A stretch of 64,000 nt of DNA from the NCBI GenBank assembly GCA_034509755.1, contig CM067543.1, forward strand, positions 19,716,954 through 19,780,953, given 5' to 3'. The translations under genes were made by a program, and so were the position numbers. Source of the DNA: Anisodus tanguticus. Taxonomy: Eukaryota; Streptophyta; Magnoliopsida; Solanales; Solanaceae. The notes beneath the pieces are model-generated. The model was not told where the DNA came from. It was given only the letters and a program-made list of their open reading frames with translations, and did no database searches. Below, piece by piece: positions 1-11,390 of this stretch (the first letter of the stretch is position 1; each line of letters opens with the position of its first letter).

Positions 1-652
1 AATTTTAATGGACCCTCAAATCTGATCAGGGACCCACTAACACAAACCAAATATGCAAACTTCTTCTAAAATACGCAATGAATTTGTTCGTCTACTCAGA
101 ATCATCATAGGATGTCATATTAACCGAATGTTTGACCAAAGACCACTGTAAAACTCTTAAAACTAGAATTTTAATCAAATGACTAAAATATTCCCGAGTG
201 CCTCGGGAATTAAATCAATGACATGACTAAGTCACAAACGACATCACAGACCTAATGGAATAGACAAAACTTCAATAAATACTCAATTGCCCTCGATGTT
301 GACTTTAGTCAACTAAAACTCATTTCTTAACTTATGAACATATCAAACTCCACAAACTCACCCGAATCACTGGGGACTAATTTCAACCATTCACCTAAAT
401 CAAACAATACGTTCCGAACAGAACTATCAGAATTTAATTCCGAGCACGTCTTTCCAAAAGTCAACTCCTAGTCAAATGTCTCAAACTCAAAACTTCCAAA
501 ACTCAAAACTTAGATTTTCTTCCATTATTTTTATCCTAAAGTCTCGGGAATCATACCACTCATCCCTGCATATCCAATACATAAAAAAATTTTGGGGAAA
601 GGGAATTTATGAAAAAAGTAAAATATCCAAAATGACCTAACATGTCATTTCA
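1..652 (-). mobile_element. Partial gypsy-type LTR, cut by window edge
   Basis: The right edge (about 630-652) has the form AAATGACC...GTCATTTCA. It aligns by eye with the LTR edges at 43568-43589 and 51346-51376, which read AAATGACCAG...TCA(A/T)TACA. On the minus strand this is the start of an LTR beginning TG(A/T)AATGAC. The body also shares phrases with the LTR at 33.4-35.1 kb, such as a 'cacaaaccaaatatg'-like stretch near 39. No coding sequence is visible. The other LTR end and the rest of the element lie outside the window, so it could be a solo LTR or part of a longer element. Confidence 0.6.
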
Positions 653-953
653 TCTTTACCCTTTCTCATATCTTTCGTGATTTTCAGAGGTTGAGGGTCG
701 ACCTTTGTTTTGAAAGACATTCTTCTATTGGGTAACTAAAGGGTGATCATTACTTATGGTTTGGATGATGATATTGTCAAGGGTTTCATAAGATTTTCTC
801 ATTTTTTGTATGGATGATTGTTTATTCAAACACTATAATATTTCATAAATTGAGAGTTAGAGCATGAGTGATTCATCGTTTCTAGGTTTAGAGGATAGGA
901 AGGAATTGAAATTTTCAATCTTGAAGGGGTGAGATGATGGTCCTAGCAAGAGG
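653..953. other. Spacer with no recognisable gene
   Basis: AT-rich sequence between the gypsy LTR fragment and the outer nested element. It has no ORF of note and no repeat I recognise. It is the left flank of the insertion that starts at 959. Confidence 0.6.
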
Positions 954-958
954 TTGAG
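954..958. repeat. Left target-site duplication of the outer element (TTGAG)
   Basis: TTGAG stands immediately left of the first LTR (959) and again immediately right of the last base of the second LTR (14687-14691). A 5-bp direct repeat abutting both LTR ends is the standard result of LTR-retrotransposon integration. It ties 959-14686 together as one insertion event. Confidence 0.85.
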
Positions 959-3135
959 AGTAACACTCGGTATCTTTTAGTTAGAATGTGTAATAGTTAA
1001 GCCGCATGTAATGTAACACCCCTTACTTTAAAATTTAGATTTAAACTACCCAACGTATGTGAGTAGACATGAACCCGCATGAATAAGTTTGTGTTCAAGT
1101 ATTCAGATCAAGAGCCTAAGAAGCAACCTTTTTCCACAAGAATGGAGGAATAAGAAACATCTTTTCTTAAGATTTTGTGAATGTTCATCTACATTTAATG
1201 AGCAACTCATTCTTTGGAGAGGAAAAAATGTGAGAAGAAACATAGATCATCTTGGATATTTATTTTTAACAAAACGTAGCAGCAACAACATGCTCAAGAA
1301 TGGATCTTTTCATTTTTCAAATTATTAAGATTATGGTGGTGAGCAGATCGAGTTCATTGTTGTCGTGTCCTGACTTGAAACTAGAGGTATGTTATGGCTA
1401 TCACTTCTTTCTTTTGGCATGAATCTAATGAAAATGAAATATAAAAAACGCTCGACCAATATAATTCTATTCTTGCTAAGCTAGAGATGTTCATGTCTTC
1501 TATTGTATGGAGATGTTTCTTGAATTTTATTTGTCCCTTGTCCGGAGTACATTCATGTAATAAAGCCTCTTCTTGTCATATGTTGACTTGATTGGTATTC
1601 TGAATTTTATGTATATTTCTTGTTCTTCCCAAAGAGAGAGATTCTGAAGTAATATTCATAGGCAGGCCAAAATGGCGTATGCGAGTGCTATAGTTATGTA
1701 AGTAAATCATTGATTCTAATAATGGATAGAGCTTCCCGTAAGAACATGTACTCCATAAGATATCGAAAGGTAGGATTATAGGTCACCTCTTTATGTAAGT
1801 AATGAAAGCATTTAAGAAGTAACACATAGCACATAAATGGATAAGCCTATAAGGGCTAGACGGAGTTTATGACATCCCTATGAATAACTTATCGAACTAG
1901 AAGTATCATACAGTGCGTAGAAATACTAATCTTACGAGTATTAGTTGAGACTTATGATGATTGTCCCTAATAACTAGCCTATCATAGAAATGGTTAATGA
2001 AATATCAATCTCATAGGACAGGAAATGAAGTTATGAAGATAATAAGAGGCCAATGATCTCATAAAGAAAGGCCATGATTCATTAGTTTTTTAATTATTAG
2101 TTAACCTTGGAATGTTGTGATTGATGTCGTTAGTGCCATCCTCTTTCTTTAAATGTCATGAATCCGTTATCTAAATGAGTCATGAGTGAGAGAGTCGAAA
2201 AAGGGAAATCCTCCTTTTAGTACTCTTTTCTTGATGTCTCTCTCGTTTTATATATTTATGATGAGTTACAATGCAATCATGCTATGCTCAGATAACACCC
2301 CCAATCCCATATTAATTAGAAAGTACGGCTAGAGATTGTACAAGCAATATCATAAGAGATTATTATTCCTAAGAGGCTACAAATACTTTCCTTCAGCACA
2401 ACATACTTGCCTTCAGGGATATGCACTTGCCTTCCGGGCTATTATGTACACATTGAGCCTTACACGAGGCCGTATAGTTATTTAAGTGTATTCAGGTGGT
2501 AGGAGTTAAAGAAAGGTATGTATACACCTAGATTATCATTGACTCCTCAGTTTACTTTCAATATATCAGTTCAATTTCTGTTATTCAGTTGCCTAACATA
2601 CTCGATACATTATTTTGTACTGACGTCCTTTTTGTTGGGGACGTTGCATTTCATGCCTGCAGGTCCTACAGACAGGTAGATAGGCTTCTCAGTAGAGGTT
2701 GCTCGAGTTCAGGCTTGATTAGTAAGCTCCACCTCATCTGGAGTTTCCTGGTCCATAATGTTGTAGTTATATAGTATCTACATAAATAACGAGTAGGTTG
2801 GGGCCTTGTCCTGACCACAGTTCAGTTGTATCATCTATAGAGGCTTGTAGATGTGTCTTGTGTATACAGTATATTAGCATGGCATCCTTGTTAGCCCGTG
2901 TAGATATACATATATCTTTCGAAAAAATCCTACGTCAGTTGAGCTAGCTACTATTCATAGATTATTCAGAATCAGCCGAGTCGGCCCAAGCTATTATTGG
3001 CTGATTACAGAGTGTCCTTGTGGGCCTACTTTATCTATTGTGACCATATTTCATGAGTTAGAGTTTAGTACGCTCGGGGTCAAGTATGGAACTGGGTGCC
3101 GGCCATACCTTTCTAGGTTTGGAGCATGATAAACA
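959..3135 (+). repeat. 5' LTR of the outer element
   Basis: It is about 2.18 kb long and matches 4609-6310 plus 14628-14686 over most of its length, for example near 1011-1120 against 4660-4770 and 2455-3060 against 5690-6300. Its first bases are AG where the other copy has TG, so the terminal dinucleotide has mutated. It ends ...ATAAACA directly before the primer site. The segment about 1130-1670 is not matched in the other LTR, which has unrelated sequence there (about 4770-4865). A TTTTATATATTTATG stretch near 2247-2261 occurs in both copies and may be the promoter TATA region. Confidence 0.85.
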
Positions 3136-3147
3136 TGGTATCAGAGC
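3136..3147 (+). promoter_or_regulatory. Primer-binding site, initiator-Met tRNA type
   Basis: TGGTATCAGAGC, the usual plant LTR-element sequence complementary to the 3' end of initiator methionine tRNA, lies immediately after the LTR end with no spacer. It sets plus as the sense strand of the outer element and fixes the LTR boundary at 3135. Confidence 0.9.
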
Positions 3148-4594
3148 AAGTCGTGTCCTAGGGAGTCTACAAAATTGTGTCTAGTAGAATCTTGCTTATG
3201 GGTGTATTGTGCACCATATATATATTTTGGATGCTATAGAGCATTTAGGATATGTTACCCTTCTTTGATATTCTAGATCGTGCAGTAGAGCTGAATCATA
3301 AGAACTTGATTTTGACAAGTACTTGTGATGAGCCGGTATGAAGTTTCTATCATATTATGTATTCACCGGAGGTGCAAGTATTATATTAGACCCTTAAGGT
3401 ATGGATTTCAATCGCACTTATGTGGCGGGATAGTTATGAAAGTATTAGAGAATAAGGTTGGAGGTTCTGATATAAATAGGTAGAGGTAAATGAGGTATGA
3501 GATACCTAAGTACAAAAGGTTATAAATAGTACAGACTTCAGATAGAGGGCCAGAAGCACCCTAATTTAGTATCTAGAAATGATAGTGGTATCGTTAGTAG
3601 CATATATTCCAGCTTATGGTTTCAAGGTTCCAGGAGGTCTAGTTACGAGAGTTAAGGAGAAGTTATAAGTGGTGTGATGTCTCGCTTAAGGTTCTAGAAC
3701 AGTATAAGAAAGTCTATGATGTCAACAAGTTAAGTGGAGGGTTACGAATAGTATGAACAGATAATTGTAGGTTGTAAGCCAAAGTATGGTAATATGATAC
3801 AATTTTAGATTAATAGAAGTAATGGTAAGAGAAAGTGAGTGAGGAAGTGAAGAGGATAGGTAAAACCTTGGGAGTAAGCCCATCAAATACAAGTGAGTTG
3901 ACGGTTTTGGTAAGATATAGAGAGGTCGGTGTAACCTCAATGAAATAAGTGGAGTTGAATATTAGAAGAACTTAGAAGAGGTGGAATTCTGCCCTGGTAG
4001 CGGAACAAGTGAGTAAAAATGATAAGCGATAAGAGACTAACGTTTAAGAGTATAGTCTACGATTGAAGTAATGGTTCAACGAGAAAGGATTTCAAGTATT
4101 ACATAGGTTTAGAATACCTCCGATAAGATGAATCATGTTGATATATTATGGAATACTGTTATTGAGACATAGTATTTTCCTTAAGGTGAATCATGCAAAC
4201 AGCTTCAGATGTTCGCTGATGAGATATGATCCCTAATGGAAATAAATCACGTAAATGATTTCAAGTTACCAATAATGGATGATAGGTCATCATTTAAGAT
4301 GGATCAATAATTGAAAGATAAAAGTTTCAAAGAATGAGATGAGATTAGAATGTTCCACCTAAGATGGATAGTAACGAAATGACTTGGGAGGATATATATA
4401 TATTATAAGTATAAGTCTTAAGGTAGAATAAACTACCTAGGTATAGTGGTGCCGTGAAAACAGTGTCATGCATGCTACATAACAAAATGTAATAATAGTC
4501 ATAAGCACGACAAATAGATACTTAGTTAATGGTTTGACGAGTCCTAAGAGTAGTATAGTACACAGATAAGTCCAACACTCGAGGATGGATGTTC
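3148..4594 (+). other. Internal region of the outer element, no coding capacity
   Basis: Roughly 1.45 kb between primer site and polypurine tract, with stops in every frame. I recognise no gag, protease, RT, RNase H or integrase motif on either strand. The sequence has the purine-rich, AT-rich character of the untranslated ends of gypsy elements. An internal deletion of gag-pol or a template that never had it would both explain this. Confidence 0.7.
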
Positions 4595-4608
4595 CTGAGG
4601 GGGAATGA
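4595..4608 (+). promoter_or_regulatory. Polypurine tract of the outer element
   Basis: The sequence CTGAGGGGGAATGA directly precedes the TG of the second LTR at 4609. A G-rich purine run ending at the LTR start is the usual primer for plus-strand DNA synthesis. Confidence 0.75.
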
Positions 4609-6310
4609 TGTAAGACCCACTATCTTTTAGTTAGAATGTGTCAAAGTTAATCCACATGTAATGTAACACCCCCTACTTTCAAATTTAGACTTGAACTGCC
4701 CAACATATGTGAGTAGACCCGAACCCACATTAATAAGGTTGTGTTCAAGTATTCAGATGAAGAGCTTAGAACATAAGAGTATGAATCCTCGAAATAATTT
4801 TAGACTTTAAAGTACGACAAAATGTAGTATGAGAGTAAAAGAATGAGTCTTATGAAGTATAAAAGCCAAGAGTGCTATAGTTGTATAAGTAAACCATTGA
4901 TTCTAAGAATGGATAGAGCTTCCTATAAGAACGTGTACTCCTTAAGATATCGAATGGTACGATTTAGGTAATGAAAGAGTTTAAGAAGTAACACATAACA
5001 CATGAATGGATAAGCCTATGATGACTAGACAAGGTTTATGACATCCCTATGAATAACATATCTAATAAGAAGTATCATACAATGTGTAGAATGATTAAGC
5101 TTATGAGTATTAGTTGGGACTTACTGATGATTGTCCCTAATAACTATCATGTTCATTAGCATGTTAATTATTAGCCATGATCGCGAAAGGAAAGGCCATG
5201 ATTCATTAGCACGTTAATTATTAGCCAGCCTTGGTATGTTGTGATTTATGTTTTGAGTGTCATCCCCTTTTATTCATTGTCATGAATCCGTTATCTAAAC
5301 AAGTCATGAGCGAGAGACTCCAAAAAAGGGAAAATTAGCTTTTTAGTACTCTGTTCTTGATGTGTCTCTCTCATTTTATATATTTATGATGAGTTACAAT
5401 GTAATCGTTCTATGCTCATATGACACCACCATTCCCATATTAATTAGAAAGAACGGCTAGAGGCTGCACAAGCTATATATTCAGATATTATTATGCCTAA
5501 GAGGCTAAGAACTTGATTATGTCACTAGCTATGTATGTATTGGGTTGTATGCAGATACACACTTGCATTCAGGGCTATATACATGCCTTCGGTGCAACAT
5601 ACTTTCCTTTAGGGTCGTGATCTTACCTTCAGGGCTATATACTTTCCTTTGATGAAACATACTTGAATTCACGGCTATTTATGTACACACCGAGCCTTAC
5701 ACGAGGCCGTGTAGTTATTTCAGTGTATTTAGGTTGTAGGAGTTAGACAAAGGTATGTATACTCCCAGATTATCATTGACTCCTCAGTTCCATTTCAATA
5801 TATCAGTTCAATTTTAGTTATTCAACTGCCTTACATACTCGGTATATTATTTTGTATTGACGTCCTTTTTGCTACGGACGCTGCATTTCATGTCTGTAGG
5901 TCCTGACAGAAAGGTAGATAGGCTTCTCGGTAGAGGTTGTTGAGTTCCAGCTTGATTGGTAAGCTCCACTTTATTTGGAGTTTCCAGGTCTAAAGTGTTG
6001 TAGTTATATAGTATTTACAAATATGATGGGTAGGTCAGGGCCATGTCCCTACCACAGTTCAATTGTATCATCTCTAGAGGCTTGTAGATGTGTCATGTGT
6101 ATACAACATATTAGCATGGCAGCCTTGTCGGCCTGTGTAGATATACATATATATATATGGGAATAATCCTACGTTAGTTGAGCTAGCTACTATTCACATA
6201 TTATTTAGAATCACACTAGTCGCCCAAGCTATTGTTTGTTGATTATGGAGTGACCTTGGCGGCCTAGTTTATCTATTGTGACCATGTTACATAAGTTAGA
6301 GTTTTGTATG
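4609..6310 (+). repeat. 3' LTR of the outer element, left part (interrupted)
   Basis: It starts TGTAAGACCC and follows the 5' LTR to about '...GAGTTTTGTATG' at 6310, where the first copy continues ...GTACGCTC. The missing continuation resumes at 14628. The LTR is therefore split by the element at 6311-14622, and its two parts total about 1.76 kb. A short tandem motif (CTTGCCTTCAGGGCTAT-like) is expanded here (about 5550-5690) relative to the first LTR (about 2388-2445). Confidence 0.85.
6306..6310. repeat. Left target-site duplication of the nested Athila-like element (GTATG)
   Basis: GTATG precedes the element and GTACG (14623-14627) follows it. The uninterrupted 5' LTR of the outer element has GTACG at this place, so the left copy carries one C-to-T change. 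This shows both the empty site and the duplication. Confidence 0.85.
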
Positions 6311-7399
6311 TGTTGCTCCCAAACGCACACGTAAGTATACGTGGTCACCAAGCAATATAGTGACTTGTAAAAGTCGGATATCATACCCACAGAGACTTAT
6401 GATTAACAATTATAAAAGAATTTACTATCACTATTAATTACTCAAGTATGAAAGAGAATATTTGTGTTGTTTTATAACTACTGCAGAAAAGTAAATAACT
6501 AATTATTTTATTATAACTGTTGCTAGGATCGTTTGTGTAAGACTTGAATTGATTACAGAGAGATGAGTTTTGGTTCACCATTATGATTAATCCTGGCCCT
6601 ACTTTAGGGATAATTAGATCACACTCTCTTTACTTCTTCTCTAATCTAATAATGTCTTTCCCAAGCACGTATATTAAACAGTAAATAAAACATTATTGTT
6701 GCGCAGGCAATAAAGAAATTAAGAACATAAGTAAAGAAACAATCATATATGTATAAGCAACTAAGATTAAATTACTTAAAAAATCGAAAATAATCATGGC
6801 TACACCACAACCTCAGAAATTAGAGAATTTAGCCAATCATAATTGTATCAAGAAAACATGAATTCATGGTTAAACTAGGGTATAATGATGAAAATAAAAT
6901 AAGAATTAAAGATGAACAGAGTGACAACTTATAAGTCTCACAAAATAATCCAACGCGTCTCTAACAAACACCCAATAGGGTCTATTTATAGTCTTGGTTA
7001 AAAGCTAAATTAGAAAAATCACTAAGAGATGTAGTATCCTCACCCTGTATGTGTGACACATGTCCATCACACATGGTACCTGTTAGGCATCAAATATCAG
7101 CTTCAGAGAGATGCTTCCATTCCCTGTGCATGCGACCCAAGTGCATCGCAAAGGATTCTTCAGTGACCAGTTTTTCTTCGAAGTGTTGTGCAATCTCTCA
7201 GTCATCTTGCCCATGTATAATTGCATCCAAAATCCACTAAAATTTCTTGGGTTCAACTCATTTATTTTCGTTGTACCTAATTACATATGATATACCAACA
7301 TAAGCTCAAATATAACGATTTCACTATAAAGTACATGATTCAAGACCTAAGACTAGAGATAAAGTGACACTAAATATTAGATATTTGTGCCCAATATCA
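6311..7399 (-). repeat. 3' LTR (left) of the Athila-like element
   Basis: It is about 1.09 kb, starting TGTTGCTCCC and ending CCCAATATCA. It matches 13220-14622 and, inverted, 9984-11390. It lacks roughly 200-300 bp that both other copies have (about 13475-13735 in the right LTR), so this copy has an internal deletion. TATTTATA at 6983-6990 reads TATAAATA on the sense strand and is the likely TATA box. The R/U5 part carries CG-rich TGCGTCGC-like motifs around 7045-7160. Confidence 0.85.
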
Positions 7400-8561
7400 C
7401 CACCCCACACTTATACTTTACTCGCCCTCGAGCAACCCACTGGAAACAACTACACTTTACCAGATACAACAACCACCAATCAGAACTGGTCTACTCGGGC
7501 TTTGGCTAACATGACACTTTCAAAACCAGTTTTCAAACCACAAATCGAGCAAATTCTCACGCCAAAATTTACAGTTAAAATCACAAACACCCTCCTCAAA
7601 ACAACCCAACCTCAAAAAATGACTCAACAACACCACTTCAAGCAGAATCATCATGATGCCTATAGATAAACCAACACTTCACTTATCCTAAGTCAATTGG
7701 TCACCCTCACCGAAAGAGAGTTGTCCATATCTCACATGATTTTGACTTTGAACTAATTTAAATGGACAGAACCAATCAACAATTTACTCTCACTCTCGCA
7801 AAGGCTCAATGGGGCTGACTAGGGAAATTATTTACAAGCAGGCAAAATAAGGATGATTTTTGGCTAACAAGGAAAGCCTCTATCACTTCTTAGATCAACA
7901 ACTTCATTTTGTTCCGCGAACACATCTGGAAAGTTCTAGACATCAATATAGAGAATGGAGTACACAAAAACACCTTACACACACATGGCACACAATTAAC
8001 TCAAGGTGGATCCATATCAGTCCTCAAATCAGGCAAACATAAGATAATTCAAATTAAGCTCAAATGGGTCATCTAAGTGTCTTGAATGCGAGCCTTATTG
8101 TCTCAAGGAAGGTTATTTTATCTCTCTTTATTGAGCATAATTTTGATATTAAACCAAGAGAATTGCTCATTTTCATATTTCACCTAATCCGAGTACCTAG
8201 CGTTTGACTAGCTTTGGGATTTCAGTTCAATGGTTTCCTAAAAAAATTAATACCCGATTAAAAGGACCCCCCTCGGGAAAGAACCAAGGCCATAAGAAAA
8301 TCCAAGGGGAGGGTGATGTATGCCACTAATGAGGGACTTAAGAGGCTACTACAGAAATACAAAAACAATTTCGTTTTGGAAATTTTCTGTTTTTTTTCTA
8401 CGACTCAAAAACTACTAAAAGAATCCTACGTCATATTTTTCATCACCCCTAACCTCAAAACATTTTACATTACATAGGGATGTATTTCCCACCCTATACT
8501 TAAAATATGCATTGCCCTCAATGCATCTACAAGACAAATAAAAATATATAAGAAATACTTC
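7400..8561 (-). other. Non-coding 3' internal region of the Athila-like element
   Basis: There is no long conserved ORF on either strand. About 7400-7805 is repeated in inverted orientation at about 9567-9983, so it belongs to the family's sequence just upstream of the 3' LTR. The ORFs at 7364-7669 and 7860-8042 on the plus strand are low-complexity antisense readings and not genes. Athila elements typically have a long non-coding stretch here. Confidence 0.6.
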
Positions 8562-9340
8562 TTGAGGCCCTATAGGGCCAAGTCCTCTTCCTCATCGTCC
8601 TCGTCGTCTTCCAACTTGGACCTCTCTTCTTCTTTCTCATCATCGAGGTCGCCTTGTAGCTATGAATCATCTTCTTTACCCACTTCTAAGTTGTCCATCA
8701 TCAGATCCACCAAGCAGACATCCTCATCCTCAATCAATGGGCATCCTCACCAAGTAGTGTTCTAGAGTATACAGTATATAAGGCCTCAACATAAACACTA
8801 GAATAGTCTAAGAAAGCACCATCATTTTGTGGTTTGGGGTGATAAAGGTGGATTGGCCCTAGAATTCCTATGTGGGAGTGAGGTTGTGCTTCACCGACTG
8901 CCCCTGTGCTAGGACTATGAAGATATCAATGGTCCTATCAAGTGGGTCAAGAACCCTGTCAAGCGGGTGAGCCAAGTCACTATTTACACTCATCAGATAA
9001 GTGGTGAGTGTGTTTCCATAGCTCAAGCTTTCTACCTTGCAATCCCTCACTCGCATCATCTCTTTTATGATCCAGTACACAATGTTAACCGGCAACCCCA
9101 TCATAAAAAAGTACACTATGCAAACCCTCTCCTTTTTCACACTTAAGTAATGGTCAAGAGGCATGATCCTATAGTTCAACAATCATATTCAAACACGAGC
9201 CTCCCTAAAAAACTTGCTCATTCTTAAACTTTTGTGCCTCTAGTACTTGTCATCCTAGCGTGCCCATTTTGCCTTAAAGGAGTCTACGGGAATGGTCAAA
9301 TAAGTGAATAAGGGATTTTTGCTAAAAACAACCACACTGG
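8562..9340 (-). pseudogene. Remnant of env-like/'Transposase_32' 3' ORF of an Athila-type element
   Basis: The longest open part is 9182-8868 (104 codons). It reads like the plant 'putative plant transposon protein' domain: a basic, hydrophobic stretch with LDHYLSVKKERVCIVYF and GLPVNIVYWIIKEMM, where related proteins have 'xxTxERaxLvYALMTGxxINvGxxI'. The frame continues upstream to about 9340 with stops. Downstream near 8562-8660 it gives an acidic run (EDDEDDEEED), as often seen in the C-terminal tail of these proteins. Position and strand (between pol and 3' LTR) fit. Function of this domain is unknown to me; family assignment is by motif memory only. Confidence 0.45.
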
Positions 9341-9566
9341 TCGTTACAATGTTACTCCTATGAAAGCAATAAAAACATGTTTAGGACATAGGAGTGTGAA
9401 TAAAGTTCTTAGAGAGGATAATCAGTATTTCAACCATAATATATCCTACCCATCCTTAGCCTACATTATAACCCGTTAAGTCCTTGATCCTAGATTTAAC
9501 ATAATTGTATCAATGAAGTGGTTACACTAATGGTAAGCCTATGGTTCATCATTTATTGCACGTGAT

Positions 9567-9983
9567 GTTCTTTGTGAGAGTGAGCATAAATTGTTGATTG
9601 GTTCTATCCATTTAAATTAGTTCAATGTCAAAATCATATGAGATATAGACAACTCTCTTTCGATTAGCGCGCATAATTGACATAAGATAGGTAAAGTGTT
9701 AGTTTCTCTGTGGGTATCATGATGATTCTGCTTGAAGTGGTGTCGATGAGTTAGTTTTTGAGGTTGAGTTATTTTGAGAAGTTTTTGGTGATTTTATGTT
9801 TAAATATGTTGCAATGAGTATAGTGAGAATTTGCTAGATTTGTGGTTTGAAAAATGGTTTTTAAAGTGTCGTGTTAGCAAACGCTCGAGTAGACTTGTTC
9901 TGATTGGTGGTTGTTGTATCTAGTAAAGTATAGTAGTTGTCAGTGGGTTGCTTGATGTCGAGCAAAGTCTAAGTATGGGGTGG
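9567..9983 (+). repeat. Inverted copy of the Athila-like pre-LTR segment
   Basis: This stretch is the reverse complement, with many substitutions, of about 7400-7805. Matching phrases include the sequence around 9590-9640 against 7730-7790, and 9890-9983 against 7400-7490. It lies directly upstream of a complete plus-oriented LTR, as expected for the 3' end of a plus-strand family member. Confidence 0.75.
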
Positions 9984-11390
9984 TAATATTTGGCACAAAT
10001 ATGTAATAATTAGCGTCACTTTACCTCTAGTCTTAGTTCTTTAATCGCATACTTTATAGTTAAATCCTTAAATTTGAGCTTATGTTGGTGTATCTTGTGA
10101 ATTTAGGTATAATGGGAAGAATGAATTGAACCCTAGAAAATTTAATAGATTTTGGATTCAATTGTACATGGGCAAGACGACGAAGAGATCGCCCCACACA
10201 TCGTAGAAAAATTGGTCACTGAAGTACCCTGTGCGATGCACTTGTGTCGCACGCACAGGGCATGGGAACCATCTCTTTGAAGTTGATATATGATGCATGA
10301 CAGGTACCATGTGCAATGGACCTGCATCACACGCACAAGGCGAGGATACTGCCTCTTTGAAGATAAGCAAAATGAAATTTGCAGACACACCTGCGATGCA
10401 TGTGCGTCGCAGGTGCATTGCACGCATCGTCAGTGATTTTTCTAATTTAGTTGGGATTTGGTTTACTTGTTTTAGCTTTTAACCTAGACTATAAATAGAC
10501 CCCATAGACATTTTTAGAGACACACTGAATTATTTTGTGAGACTTGTAAGTCGTCACTCTGTTCATCTTTAATTCTTATTTTCTTTTCTTCCTTAAATCC
10601 TAGATTAACCATGAATTCTTGATGTTCTTGATAAAATTATGGTTGGCTAATTTTCCTAAATAATGGGGTTGTGGTGTAGCCATGATTGTTGACATTTTAT
10701 AAGTAATTTAATTTTAGTTGTTTAGTCATATACGGTTGTTTCTTTATTTATGTTCTTAATTGCTTGATTGTCTGCTCAACAGTCAAGTTTTATTTACTCT
10801 TTAATATACGTGCTTGTGAAAGACGTTATTATATTAGAGAAAAAGTAAAGAGAGTGTGATCTGATTATCCCTAAAGTAGAGCTAGGATTAGTGGCTAGGA
10901 TAGGAATATACCTAGACACCGCAATCAATTAATTATCGTGGATGAATTGCATTCTTAATAGGTCAATTCCATAGGAATATAGGTGGCAAACTATTCTGAA
11001 CCAACGGGTAGTATTTCGGGAGAATGCTACATGATTAATAATTCGGTTAACTAGCAATCGTGAATAGATCCTCTAAGCTTTGTTACTTGAATGACGCAAC
11101 ATAATTGGTGAATCAACCACAACCATGGAATACTCATCTATTTGTATTCAATTCAAGTCTTAAACAAACGTTCCTAGCAACAGTTAGAATAAAATAATTA
11201 GTTATTTACTTTTCTGCAGTAGTTATAAAACAACACAAACACTCTCGTTCATACTTGTGTAATTAGTAGTGTTAGTGAATTCTTTTATAATCGTTGATTA
11301 GAAGTCTCGGTGGATGCAATATCCGACTTTTACCAGTCACTAAATTGCTTGGCGACCATGTATAATTGTGTGTGCATTTGGGAGAAACAT
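9984..11390 (+). repeat. Complete Athila-like LTR in opposite orientation inside the element
   Basis: It is about 1.41 kb and aligns, reversed, with the full right LTR 13220-14622 and the shortened left LTR 6311-7399. It starts TAATATTTGG (TGATATTTGG in the family) and ends GGGAGAAACA (GGGAGCAACA in the family). It keeps the segment deleted from the left LTR, so it is not a simple inverted copy of that LTR. Together with 9567-9983 it forms a 3' internal end plus LTR facing outward, opposite to the host element. It ends inside the gag-protease region of the host element. Confidence 0.8.
10490..10497 (+). promoter_or_regulatory. TATA box of the inverted Athila-like LTR
   Basis: TATAAATA occurs in the sequence ACCTAGACTATAAATAGACC. 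The same element appears on the minus strand in the other two LTRs (6983-6990 and 14112-14119). A transcript would start about 30 bp downstream, so the R region begins near 10520. Confidence 0.6.

Noticed and set aside
7364..7669. 101-codon Thr/Gln-rich ORF
   Set aside because: It overlaps the 3' LTR edge of the Athila-like element and the non-coding segment that is repeated inverted at 9.6-10.0 kb.
8562..8765. Plus-strand ORF with a long serine run, possible SR-like protein
   Set aside because: It is the antisense of an acidic codon run on the minus strand, in line with the env-like ORF remnant of the Athila-like element. No RNA-binding domain is present.
10142..10482. Three overlapping Cys/His-rich ORFs on both strands
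   Set aside because: They are readings of the CG-rich palindromic repeats in the Athila-like LTR R/U5 region. The Cys/His content comes from TGC/CAT words.
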